Source of the DNA: Ensifer adhaerens
GTDB lineage: Bacteria; Pseudomonadota; Alphaproteobacteria; Rhizobiales; Rhizobiaceae
Assembly (NCBI RefSeq): GCF_013283195.1
Contig: NZ_JABEKT010000001.1
Span: 3,173,473 to 3,237,472, forward strand
Direction: 5' to 3'
DNA length: 64,000 nt
Made by a program: the position numbers and the translations under genes. Positions 34,229-42,505 of the stretch are shown one piece after another (within the stretch, counting starts at the first letter, position 1; every line of letters starts with the position of its first letter). Under the pieces are notes generated by a model, which made no database searches, was not told the DNA's origin, and saw nothing but the letters and a program-made list of their open reading frames with translations.

Positions 34229-35767
34229 TCACTTGCTCAGCGCAAAGAAGTCGTCGAACTCCGGCATCGGCGCCATGGCAACGAAGGTCCGCAGGAGGTC
34301 ATGGCAGGTGAAGGCCTGCTGCAGCGCCTCGATCTCCTTCGAAAGCGGCCTGTCCTTGATGTACATCGGGCTGATCGACCGGGTGCGCTCATGCGCAAGC
34401 TTGACGATCCCCTGCGGCGCGTCGCCGACGAGGTCGATTGCCTGCGACGACAGGATCGCCTCGATCGCCGCCAGCTGTCGGAGATCGCGCACCTGGGTTT
34501 CCATGCGTTCGACGATCAGAGGCAGGAACGTCGCCTCTTCTTCCAGCCCGCCGGCAACAACGATCGACTGGGCAGAGAGCGGTACCGCCATCGACTGCAC
34601 GCGCATGTAGAGTTCGACGGCAAGCTTCATCAGCGGGCCGAGACCAGTCGCGACTTCCCCCGGTGCTACCAGATTGACCGACAGGTTGCGGCGCCCGCCG
34701 TTCGACAGGAGGATGCAGCGATTGAGCACGTTGCGCGCCACATGCGAAAAGGCGATCTGCGCCGTCTCGACATAGAGCGTCGTCGTCAGGGGCAGCGACG
34801 CGCCCGAGGCATGCACCTGGCCGCCGAGCACCACCGGATTGTCGTCGGAAAGATAGGTCGCCTCGACCAGCCGGCCGGCGGCGACCAGCAGCGTATCGAC
34901 GACGGCGCCGAACACCTGGGCAGTCATGCGCAGGCTCAAGGGATCGTGGATCGCCGTCGGCAGCGGCCAGTCGGCAACGCCGGACTGGCCGTAGAGCCAG
35001 GAGCCGACCAGCGCCTCGCCGCGCGTCGACAGCGTCGCTGCCACCCGCCACGGATCGGCCGAGGCACCGAGTGCCTGGGAAGACATGACGCCGGTGACGA
35101 GCAACACGCGAATGGCCGCTGCCGCCTCGCGCAGCACGTCGGCTGCTGCCGAATAGGCGATTGCGTTGACGCTGAGGGCGGCCAGCGCATCGCGCGGCCG
35201 CATCACCAGGGGTTCAAGCCCGGCATCGGCAAGGGCTGTTTCGGCCGGCACCAGACGGCCACGATGATAGGCTTCGCCGACCCCGGTCAACACGGCGGCA
35301 ATCTGCCCCATCAGGCCGATATCGGCGCAGCCCATCGAGCCGTGGCGACGCACCGCCGGAATGATGTCGTGTTCGATGAGGGCGAGGAAAGCGGTGATCA
35401 GGTCGGGGCTGCAGCCGGTATGCCCACGCATCGCGGTGTTGCAGCGGATGGCGATCGCCTTGCGCACGATCGGCACCGTGAAGAACTCGCCGGTGCCGAA
35501 ATGGTGGGCGCGCACCAGCGAAGTGTTGAACTCGGCCAGATCGTCCGCCGTCCACAGCCGGTCCTTCATCGAGCCGACGCCGGTGTTGGAGCCGTAAACC
35601 GGCAGGCCGAGCGCGACGCGATCGGCAATCACCTTATGGGCAGCCGCTACCCGCTCCATGCCGCCCTCGTCCGCAACAGGCCGCGCCGCCCCGGAGCCGA
35701 TTTCCTCGAGCGTCGCGAAGTCGAGCGGTTTCCCGCAGAGGACGATGGACTTGACCTGTTGCAGCAT
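34229..35767 (-). CDS. Ergothionase (ergothioneine trimethylamine-lyase), HAL/PAL fold without MIO
   Basis: 512 residues of the histidine/phenylalanine ammonia-lyase superfamily: YGSNTGVGS (58-66), SLVRAHHFGTGE and RCNTAMRGHTG match family blocks. The MIO-forming tripeptide Ala-Ser-Gly in GSVGASGDL is Cys-Ala-Asp here (GSMGCADIG, 143-151), so the usual electrophilic cofactor cannot form. Ergothionase, which eliminates trimethylamine from ergothioneine to give thiourocanate, belongs to this fold and works by acid/base catalysis. It is first in a row with the remaining four pathway enzymes and divergent from a LysR-type gene. A HutH role is unlikely. Confidence 0.85.
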   Translation of the reverse strand: MLQQVKSIVLCGKPLDFATLEEIGSGAARPVADEGGMERVAAAHKVIADRVALGLPVYGSNTGVGSMKDRLWTADDLAEFNTSLVRAHHFGTGEFFTVPIVRKAIAIRCNTAMRGHTGCSPDLITAFLALIEHDIIPAVRRHGSMGCADIGLMGQIAAVLTGVGEAYHRGRLVPAETALADAGLEPLVMRPRDALAALSVNAIAYSAAADVLREAAAAIRVLLVTGVMSSQALGASADPWRVAATLSTRGEALVGSWLYGQSGVADWPLPTAIHDPLSLRMTAQVFGAVVDTLLVAAGRLVEATYLSDDNPVVLGGQVHASGASLPLTTTLYVETAQIAFSHVARNVLNRCILLSNGGRRNLSVNLVAPGEVATGLGPLMKLAVELYMRVQSMAVPLSAQSIVVAGGLEEEATFLPLIVERMETQVRDLRQLAAIEAILSSQAIDLVGDAPQGIVKLAHERTRSISPMYIKDRPLSKEIEALQQAFTCHDLLRTFVAMAPMPEFDDFFALSK

Positions 35768-35923
35768 GCCTAGAGAACCTTACCACGCGAGCCGCCCCGA
35801 CGTCGAAACGATGCGTGGATGCAAAGACTTGATCCTATCCCGCCCCGTTGGACGAGGGATCGCCTGCAGGCATGCTATGCGTTTTGTTCGCTCCCGTGAT
35901 ATATCCCAAATCCGGAACGGCTG

Positions 35924-37156
35924 ATGCCTAATGCCGAACGTGGTTCGGGTGGCGCTACCGGCGGAGAACCCTTTGCGATGGATATTGCCACGATCCTGCT
36001 CGTCGAGGCCGTGATGAACGAAGGCGGCATCCGGCGCGCTGCCGCCTCGACCAACCGTGCACCCTCGAGTGTCAGCGCCGCCGTTCGCCGCTTCGAGCAG
36101 GCCGTTTCGATCCCGCTTTTTCGTCGCGATGGCAACCTCCTGGCGCTCACCCTCGAGGCCCGCTCACGCCAGGCCGATGTGGCGGCGGCGAGCACCACCA
36201 TCCGGGCACTGCTCGCCACCGCCAACACCGAACCGACAGCGGCAATCCCACCTGTCGGCCTCGTCGCGCTCGATCGGTTCGTGCGCATCGCTCGCGCCGG
36301 CAGCATCCGAGCTGCCGCCCGCGTCCTCGGCCTAGGCCAGCCACAACTGACGCGACAGATCGCCGATCTCGAACACCATTTGCAATGCCGGCTGTTCGAA
36401 CGCTCCCATGGCGGCATCGCCTGCACGAAGACCGCTCTCGACCTCATTCCCGACGTCGAACGCCTGCTCGACATCTGGGCGCGGTTGACGCGCGCGTCTG
36501 CCGACCGCTTCCGGCGCGACGTCACCACCTGGCGCCTCGGCGCCGTCATGCCGCTCGGGCCGGAAAGCGAGATCGCCCGCATGCTGGCGGCATTGACGGC
36601 CACCTGGCACCGCTCCCGCCCGCGCCAGTCGCTGTTCATTTCCAGCACCACCGCCGATGAGCTTCTGGCCGGCCTCAAGAGCCGGCGCTTCGACGCAGCC
36701 CTGCTCGACATCGCCGGCATCCCCCCCGATTTCGACGGCCGGCTCGTCACAGAGACACCGCTGGTGCTTGCCGGCCCGGCGCCGGCCTTGTCCGATATGG
36801 GTGGCGATTTCCCGCGGCTGCTCGCCACCTGCCCGATCGCCGTGCCGAGCGCCCGCAGCGGTCTGCGCCGCGAGGTCACGCGCTTTCTCGAAGACAGGCT
36901 GAGCGATGCGGAGCGGCGCCGGGTGACGTTGGTCGAGGTCGATTCCATTCCCGTCATCATCAACCTGGTCACGCATCACGGCTATCTCTCGGTGCTGCCG
37001 GAAACCTCCCTGTCGCGTATCCACCGTCCACCCGCGATGATCAGGCTCGGGCCCCAATACCGCCAGTCGCTGACGCTGATCTGGCCGCGTGGCGCCTTTT
37101 CCAGTGAGGTCGGCGAGCTGATGATTTCGATGATGCGAACAAGCGCGCAGACGTGA
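35924..37156 (+). CDS. LysR-type regulator with two tandem HTH domains
   Basis: 410 residues, about 100 more than usual for the family. A first LysR-like HTH spans 20-78 (LLVEAVMNEGGIRRAAASTN, RAPSSVSAAVRRFEQAVSIP) and a second 115-172 (LDRFVRIARAGSIRAAARVL, GLGQPQLTRQIADLEHHLQC). A substrate-binding-like domain follows (203-405). It is divergent from the ergothionase gene across 156 bases and so is the likely regulator of the ergothioneine genes. The start may instead be ATG at 35978, which matches the usual LysR beginning and keeps both HTH domains. Confidence 0.85.
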   Translation: MPNAERGSGGATGGEPFAMDIATILLVEAVMNEGGIRRAAASTNRAPSSVSAAVRRFEQAVSIPLFRRDGNLLALTLEARSRQADVAAASTTIRALLATANTEPTAAIPPVGLVALDRFVRIARAGSIRAAARVLGLGQPQLTRQIADLEHHLQCRLFERSHGGIACTKTALDLIPDVERLLDIWARLTRASADRFRRDVTTWRLGAVMPLGPESEIARMLAALTATWHRSRPRQSLFISSTTADELLAGLKSRRFDAALLDIAGIPPDFDGRLVTETPLVLAGPAPALSDMGGDFPRLLATCPIAVPSARSGLRREVTRFLEDRLSDAERRRVTLVEVDSIPVIINLVTHHGYLSVLPETSLSRIHRPPAMIRLGPQYRQSLTLIWPRGAFSSEVGELMISMMRTSAQT

Positions 37157-37202
37157 CGGCGTGCGCTGTCACGCAGGGTTCAGCACAAAATTTCGCGAAC
37201 TC

Positions 37203-37257
37203 GGGTTCTCCATCCCTCATTCCTGTGACGAGCACAGGAATGAGGGATGGAGAACCC
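37203..37257. terminator. Perfect 25-bp hairpin between convergent genes (minimal family 2 repeat)
   Basis: Arms 37203-37227 and 37233-37257 are exact complements around a five-base loop, ACGAG. The core CATTCCTGTG/CACAGGAATG is the end sequence of family 2 repeats. Its place between the convergent LysR and GlxA-type genes suits a bidirectional transcription barrier, though there is no T-run. The rest of the 226-base gap shows nothing else. Confidence 0.6.
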
Positions 37258-37382
37258 ATCGTCGACGAAGGCAGGCCCAATGACTGAAGCAACGGCTTTG
37301 GAATCAATTCCTGATCATCCGCGGCCAACCACCTGAAACGACTCCCGAATTCGTACCCTGAATCAGTACTTGAAGTGCGCTT

Positions 37383-38354
37383 TCAGCCCTTCAGCTTCAG
37401 TCGCCTGCGCGTCTCGCTCGGGCTTTCGCGATAATGGGCACGATAGCTGCGCGAGAAGGACGACGACGAGTTGAAGCCGGAAATCGCGGCGATATCGGCA
37501 AATTCCATGCGCGTCTCGATCACCTTGCGCCGTGCAGCGTTGAGCCGCAGCGCCAGGTAATGCTCGTGCGGCCCCACCCCCATTGTGTCGCGAAACAGGT
37601 CCTGCAGGTGACGGACGCTGACGCCGATGCGGCGGGCGAGACGCGCGAGTGTCAGCGGCGCTTCCACTGTTTCTTCCATAAGCTTGACGGCAGTGCCGAC
37701 GCGGGGGTCGAGAATGCGCATGTTGCCGATTGCCGGCATCTGCAGGAGGTCGCCGCGCGTGCGCTCCTGCTCGTAGATGAACAGTCGCGACACTTCGAGC
37801 GCCAGCGAGTAGCCGTGCGCCCGGCGGATCAGCTCCAGCATCAGGTCGAGCGTCGGCAGCGATCCTCCCGTCGTGATGCGCTTGCCGTCGATGACGAAGC
37901 GTTCGGGCACCATCGTCACCTGCGGATAGCTGGCGGTAAAATCCTCGAAGTCTTCCCAGTGGGTGGTGGCCTTCGAACTGTCGAGTAAGCTGGTTTCTGC
38001 CAGCAGCCACGAGCCGGACTCGATGCCCGCCATCATCTCACGGTGCCGGGCCGTTTGCGACAGCATCATCTTCAGCTGCGAGGTGGCGCTCCTCTGCCAG
38101 TTGTAGCTTGAGAGAATGAACAGTGGCGCCGTCTCGCGCTGCGGCCGGAAGGCGCCGGAGACGGGAATAGGAATGCCGCTTTTTGTCTCGATCGGCTCGC
38201 CGTCAGGGCTGTAGATCGTCCAGTCATAGAGCGGCCGCCCTGCGATGCGGTTGGCGGCGCGCATCGGCTCGATAACCGAGGCAACCAGGATCAGATTGGT
38301 CTCCGGCAGCACCAGGATATCGACGTGCTGCACCTGCGAAACGTTCTGATCCAT
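37383..38354 (-). CDS. GlxA/CdhR-type AraC-family regulator of carnitine catabolism
   Basis: 323 residues: a DJ-1/PfpI-like amidotransferase domain (VDILVLPETNLILVASVIEP, GIESGSWLLAETSLLD) in the first two thirds and an AraC HTH pair at the C-terminus (LTLARLARRIGVSVRHLQDL, EFADIAAISGFNSSSSFSRS). This is the architecture of CdhR, the activator of carnitine dehydrogenase genes in Pseudomonas. It is divergent from the BKACE gene with paired repeats between them. ATG at 38354 follows GGAGAA by 10 bases; TTG at 38360 is the alternative. Confidence 0.88.
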   Translation of the reverse strand: MDQNVSQVQHVDILVLPETNLILVASVIEPMRAANRIAGRPLYDWTIYSPDGEPIETKSGIPIPVSGAFRPQRETAPLFILSSYNWQRSATSQLKMMLSQTARHREMMAGIESGSWLLAETSLLDSSKATTHWEDFEDFTASYPQVTMVPERFVIDGKRITTGGSLPTLDLMLELIRRAHGYSLALEVSRLFIYEQERTRGDLLQMPAIGNMRILDPRVGTAVKLMEETVEAPLTLARLARRIGVSVRHLQDLFRDTMGVGPHEHYLALRLNAARRKVIETRMEFADIAAISGFNSSSSFSRSYRAHYRESPSETRRRLKLKG

Positions 38355-38377
38355 GCCCAAACTTCTCCAGCCTACCG

Positions 38378-38407
38378 CCGATAATGTATAGGATGGAACC
38401 GATAATG
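38378..38407. promoter_or_regulatory. Direct repeats, candidate binding site of the AraC-type regulator
   Basis: CCGATAATG occurs at 38378-38386 and again at 38399-38407, 21 bases apart, i.e. on the same face of the helix. AraC-family activators bind such tandem half-sites. It sits midway between the divergent regulator and BKACE start codons. Confidence 0.6.
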
Positions 38408-38462
38408 AAAAGCAGCGCGGTCTTTCTTGGCTCGTAATGAGGGCAATAAAAGGGAGACAGCA

Positions 38463-39365
38463 ATGCCGCTCAGCATGAACCGCGAGGTATTCATCACCTG
38501 TGCCGTCACCGGCTCGGGAGACACCGTTTCAAAGTCCAGCCACGTTCCGATCACGCCGAAACAGATCGCCGAAGCGGCAGTCGAGGCGGCCAAGGCCGGC
38601 GCCGCCGTGATCCACTGCCACGTTCGCGATCCGGAGACCGGCGCACCCTCCCGCAGGCTCGATCTCTACAGGGAAGTGACCGACCGTATTCGCTCCGCCG
38701 ATATCGACATCGTGCTGAACCTGACGGCCGGCATGGGCGGCGACCTGGTGTTCGGCAATGTCGAGAGCCCCTTGCCCGTCAACGAGAAATTCACAGACAT
38801 GGCCGGCGCCACCGAGCGCGTCGCCCATGTGGCCGAATGTCTGCCGGAGATCTGCACGCTCGATTGCGGCACCATGAACTTCTCGCTCGGCGACTATGTC
38901 ATGACCAACACGCCGTCGATGCTGCGCGAAATGGCCCGCCAGATGACGGCGCTCGGCGTTCGCCCCGAGATCGAGGCCTTCGATACGGGCCATCTCTGGT
39001 TCGCCAAGCAGCTCGCCGAGGAAGGCCTGATCGAGGATCCGGTGCTGATCCAGCTCTGCATGGGCATTCCGTGGGGTGCGCCCGACGATCTCAACACCTA
39101 CATGGCCATGGTCAACAACGTGCCTTCCAACTGGACCTTCTCGGCCTTCTCCATCGGTCGCAACGCGGTTGCCTATCCGGCAGCAGCCGTCCTTGCCGGC
39201 GGCAACGTTCGCGTCGGCCTCGAAGACAACCTCTATATCGGCAAGGGCCAGCTCGCGACCAATGGCCAGCTCGTCGAAAAGGCTGTCGGCGTCATCGAGG
39301 GCATGGGCGCCAAGATCATCGGGCCGGATGAAGTCCGCAAGAAACTGAAGCTGACGAAGCGCTGA
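38463..39365 (+). CDS. 3-dehydrocarnitine cleavage enzyme (BKACE family, CdhC-like)
   Basis: 300 residues of the beta-keto acid cleavage enzyme family (formerly DUF849). The zinc motif HCHVRD follows AAVIHC, and VFITCAVTGSGDTV, DCGTMNF and EAFDTGHLW are family blocks. In carnitine catabolism this type reacts 3-dehydrocarnitine with acetyl-CoA to give betainyl-CoA and acetoacetate. The next gene encodes the dehydrogenase that makes 3-dehydrocarnitine and the thioesterase that takes betainyl-CoA, which fixes the role well. ATG at 38463 has AGGGAGA upstream. Confidence 0.9.
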   Translation: MPLSMNREVFITCAVTGSGDTVSKSSHVPITPKQIAEAAVEAAKAGAAVIHCHVRDPETGAPSRRLDLYREVTDRIRSADIDIVLNLTAGMGGDLVFGNVESPLPVNEKFTDMAGATERVAHVAECLPEICTLDCGTMNFSLGDYVMTNTPSMLREMARQMTALGVRPEIEAFDTGHLWFAKQLAEEGLIEDPVLIQLCMGIPWGAPDDLNTYMAMVNNVPSNWTFSAFSIGRNAVAYPAAAVLAGGNVRVGLEDNLYIGKGQLATNGQLVEKAVGVIEGMGAKIIGPDEVRKKLKLTKR

Positions 39366-39376
39366 GCCTGCCGCGG

Positions 39377-39500
39377 CCCCTCATCCGCACGGTGAGGGAG
39401 GCCCCTCATCCGCCTGCCGGCACCTTCTCCCCGCAGGACGGGGAGAAGCCAGAACGCCGAAGGCGCACAGTCCCCTTTCCACGGGAGCGGGGACAGGGTC
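39377..39500. repeat. Family 1 palindromic repeats
   Basis: CCCCTCATCCGC occurs twice (39377 and 39402), the second continuing to the CTTCTCCCCG-n-CGGGGAGAAG hairpin at about 39449, followed by a degenerate CCCCTTTCC/GGGGACAGGG module. It fills most of the 176 bases between the BKACE and carnitine dehydrogenase genes. Confidence 0.75.
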
Positions 39501-39541
39501 AGGTCAAGAGCAGTTTGCCATTTTACAAGTCGAGGTGAGGA

Positions 39542-41032
39542 ATGACTGAAATCAAGAATGCAGCCTGCGTTGGTGGCGGTGTTATCGGCGGCGCCTGGGT
39601 GGCGCGCTTCGCCCTTGCCGGCATCGACGTGAAGATCTTCGATCCGCATCCGGAAGCCGAGCGCATCATCGGCGAAGTCATGGCCAATGCCGAGCGCGCC
39701 TATGCCATGCTGACCATGGCGCCGCTGCCGCCGAAGGGAAAACTCACCTTCTGCAAAAGCATCGAAGAAACCGTCAAGGACGCTGATTGGATTCAGGAAA
39801 GCGTGCCCGAGCGGCTCGAGCTCAAGCGTGGCGTGATCACGCAGATCGACGCGGCGGCAAGGCCCGACGCGCTGATCGGTTCGTCGACCTCGGGCCTGCT
39901 GCCCTCCGACCTGCAAGCTGAGATGAAACATCCCGAGCGCATGTTCGTGGCGCATCCCTATAACCCCGTCTACCTGCTGCCGTTGGTCGAACTCGTCGGC
40001 GGCAAGAAGACCTCGAAGGCGACGATCGAGCGCGCCATGCAGGGCGTCGAGCAGATCGGCATGAAGGGCGTCGTCATCGCCAAGGAGATCGAGGCCTTCG
40101 TCGGTGACCGCCTGCTGGAAGCGCTGTGGCGCGAGGCGCTGTGGCTGATCCAGGACGATATCTGCGATACCGAGACGCTCGACAACGTCATGCGCTATTC
40201 CTTCGGCATGCGCTGGGCGCAGATGGGCCTGTTCGAGACCTACCGCATTGCCGGCGGCGAAGCCGGCATGCGCCACTTCCTCGCCCAGTTCGGACCCTGC
40301 CTGAAATGGCCCTGGACCAAGTTCACCGACGTCGTCGACCTCGACGATGCACTGGTGGAGAAGATCGGCGCCCAGTCGGACGCGCAGGCCGCCGGCCGCT
40401 CGATCCGCGAACTCGAACGCATCCGCGACGAAAACCTCGTCGGCATCATGCATGCGCTGAAATCGGGCAATGGCGGCGAAGGCTGGGGGGCCGGCAAACT
40501 GCTCGCCGATTTCGAGGCGAAGCTCTGGGCCAACGCCAAGAAACCTGAAGCCGATCTCGGCGACGTCAAGCCGCTGCACATTCTCGACACCAAGGTCAGC
40601 GCTGCCTGGGTCGACTACAACGGCCACATGACCGAACATCGTTATCTCCAGGTCTTCGGCGACACCTCTGATGGCCTCTTGCGCCTGATCGGCGTCGACC
40701 TCGAATACGTCCGCGACGGCCACAGCTACTATACGGTCGAGACCCATATCCGTAATCTCGGCGAGGCCAAGCTTGGGGACGCGCTCTACTCGACCTGCCA
40801 GCTCCTGTCCTCGGACGAAAAGCGCCTGCATCTGTTCTCGACGATCTACAATGCCGCGACGAAGGAAGCGGTCGCGACCGCCGAGCAGATGATGCTGCAT
40901 GTCGACAGCAAGGCCGGCAAGTCGGTCGCAGCGCCTGCCAAGGTCCTCGACAAGCTGAAGGCGATCACCGAGGCGCATGCCGGCTTGCCGACACCCGAAG
41001 GCGCCGGACGGTTCGTCGGGCAGAAGCGCTGA
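39542..41032 (+). CDS. lcdH: L-carnitine dehydrogenase / betainyl-CoA thioesterase fusion
   Basis: 496 residues. Residues 1-320 form a 3-hydroxyacyl-CoA dehydrogenase-like NAD enzyme (CVGGGVIGGAWVARFALAG; SSTSGLLPSDL; HPYNPVYLLPLVE); residues 343-496 are a hot-dog thioesterase (AWVDYNGHMTEHRYLQVFGD). The first part oxidises L-carnitine to 3-dehydrocarnitine, the second hydrolyses betainyl-CoA made by the BKACE upstream, yielding glycine betaine. Such fusions are characterised in Sinorhizobium meliloti. Start ATG at 39542 has GAGG upstream (CGAGGTGAGGA). Confidence 0.92.
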   Translation: MTEIKNAACVGGGVIGGAWVARFALAGIDVKIFDPHPEAERIIGEVMANAERAYAMLTMAPLPPKGKLTFCKSIEETVKDADWIQESVPERLELKRGVITQIDAAARPDALIGSSTSGLLPSDLQAEMKHPERMFVAHPYNPVYLLPLVELVGGKKTSKATIERAMQGVEQIGMKGVVIAKEIEAFVGDRLLEALWREALWLIQDDICDTETLDNVMRYSFGMRWAQMGLFETYRIAGGEAGMRHFLAQFGPCLKWPWTKFTDVVDLDDALVEKIGAQSDAQAAGRSIRELERIRDENLVGIMHALKSGNGGEGWGAGKLLADFEAKLWANAKKPEADLGDVKPLHILDTKVSAAWVDYNGHMTEHRYLQVFGDTSDGLLRLIGVDLEYVRDGHSYYTVETHIRNLGEAKLGDALYSTCQLLSSDEKRLHLFSTIYNAATKEAVATAEQMMLHVDSKAGKSVAAPAKVLDKLKAITEAHAGLPTPEGAGRFVGQKR

Positions 41033-41079
41033 GATTGGGCCTCCACCTTCGGAGGGATCGCGGGTAACGTCGGGTCAAG

Positions 41080-41244
41080 CCCCTCATCCCGCTGCCGCGA
41101 CCTTCTCCCCGTAGACGGGGAGAAGGGACATGCCGCAACCGCTGGCTCCTTCAAAGGTCGCAGCGGTTCTGGTGGCCGCAGCGATGAGTTGCGCGAGAGG
41201 CGTCCCCTCTCCCCGCCTGCGGGGAGAGGGTTAGGGTGAGGGGC
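41080..41244. repeat. Family 1 palindromic repeats
   Basis: CCCCTCATCCCGCTGCCGCG plus a CCTTCTCCCCG-TAGA-CGGGGAGAAGG hairpin (41080-41127) and the CCCTCTCCCCGC-CT-GCGGGGAGAGGG module ending TTAGGGTGAGGGGC (41203-41244). No gene is seen in the 284-base gap. Confidence 0.8.
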
Positions 41245-41316
41245 AGAATAAGCACGCCTGCGGTCGATGGGGAGATTGACCGCAGAACGCGCCAAACGAA
41301 TTGCGAGGGAGAACAC

Positions 41317-42477
41317 ATGAATTTCGCACTGACCGAAGAACAGCAGATGATCGTCGACACGGTCAGGAGCTTTGTCGAAACCGAAATCTATCCGCATGAG
41401 GACGAGGTTGAGCGCACCGGCATCGTGCCGCGCGAACTCGGCCAGGACATTGCCCGCAAGTGCAAGGAACTCGGCTTCTTCGGCTGCAATTTCCCCGAAG
41501 AGGTCGGCGGCGCCGGCCTTGATCACACGTCCTTCACACTGGTCGAGCGCGAACTCGGCCGCGGCTCCATGGGCCTCACCGTCTTTTTCGGCCGGCCCTC
41601 GGGCATCCTGATGGCCTGCAACGATGAGCAGCGCGAAAGATATCTGCTGCCGGCCGTCAAGGGCGACAAGTTCGACGCGCTCGCCATGACCGAGCCGGAT
41701 GCCGGCTCGGACGTGCGCGGCATGAAGTGTTTTGCCCGCCAGGACGGCGACGACTGGATCGTCAACGGCACCAAGCATTTCATCAGTCATGCCGACATCG
41801 CCGACTTCGTCATTGTCTTCATCGCCACCGGCGAGGAAGACACGCCGCGCGGCCCGAAGAAGAAGATCACCTGTTTCCTCGTCGATCGCGGCACGCCCGG
41901 ATTCGAGATCCGCAAGGGCTACAATTCGGTTTCGCACCGCGGCTACAACAACTGCGTCCTGACCTTCGACGATTGCCGCCTGCCCTCCGCCCAGATCCTC
42001 GGCGAAGTGCACAAGGGCTTCGACGTCGCCAACGACTGGCTGTTCGCAACCCGGCTGACGGTGGCAGCAACCTCGGTCGGTCGCGCCCGCCGCGCCTTCG
42101 ACTATGCGCTGAACTATGCGGCCGAGCGCAAGCAATTCGGCAAGCCGATCGGCGCCAACCAGGGCGTCTCCTTCAAGCTCGCCGACATGATCACCGAGAT
42201 CGACGCAGCCGACCTCTTGACGCTGTCTGCCGCCTGGCGCCTCGACCAGGGCCTGCCGTCCAACCGCGAGATCGCGTCTGCCAAGGTTTACGCCACGGAA
42301 ATGCTCGCCCGCGTCACCGACGAGGCGATCCAGATTTTCGGCGGCATGGGCCTGATGGACGACCTGCCGCTCGCCCGCTTCTGGCGCGACGCCCGCGTCG
42401 AGCGCATCTGGGACGGCACCTCGGAGATCCAGCGCCACATCATCAGCCGCGACCTGCTCAGGCCACTGGGAGCGTGA
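41317..42477 (+). CDS. Acyl-CoA dehydrogenase, probably acting on gamma-butyrobetainyl-CoA
   Basis: 386-residue flavoprotein of the acyl-CoA dehydrogenase family: AMTEPDAGSDVRGMKC, WIVNGTKHFIS, ATSVGRARRAFDYALNYAAE, ERKQFGKPIGANQ and IFGGMGLMDDLPLARFWRDAR are family blocks. With a CoA ligase and CaiD encoded next, it probably oxidises gamma-butyrobetainyl-CoA to crotonobetainyl-CoA, the counterpart of the CaiA/FixABX chemistry run oxidatively. A short-chain or branched-chain acyl-CoA substrate cannot be ruled out. Start at 41317 has GAGGGAGAA upstream. Confidence 0.87.
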   Translation: MNFALTEEQQMIVDTVRSFVETEIYPHEDEVERTGIVPRELGQDIARKCKELGFFGCNFPEEVGGAGLDHTSFTLVERELGRGSMGLTVFFGRPSGILMACNDEQRERYLLPAVKGDKFDALAMTEPDAGSDVRGMKCFARQDGDDWIVNGTKHFISHADIADFVIVFIATGEEDTPRGPKKKITCFLVDRGTPGFEIRKGYNSVSHRGYNNCVLTFDDCRLPSAQILGEVHKGFDVANDWLFATRLTVAATSVGRARRAFDYALNYAAERKQFGKPIGANQGVSFKLADMITEIDAADLLTLSAAWRLDQGLPSNREIASAKVYATEMLARVTDEAIQIFGGMGLMDDLPLARFWRDARVERIWDGTSEIQRHIISRDLLRPLGA

Positions 42478-42505
42478 TGGGATGATCGAGCAGGCGTCCT
42501 CTCCC

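Noticed and set aside
34229..35767. Annotation as histidine ammonia-lyase HutH
   Set aside because: The Ala-Ser-Gly triad needed to form MIO is Cys-Ala-Asp.
33065..35773. A 902-codon open frame on the plus strand
   Set aside because: It lies opposite the hydantoinase and ergothionase genes, is rich in Arg, His and Asp, shows no domain, and is a typical antisense frame of GC-rich DNA.
39233..40978. A 581-codon open frame on the minus strand
   Set aside because: Fully opposite to the well-supported lcdH gene and without any recognisable domain.
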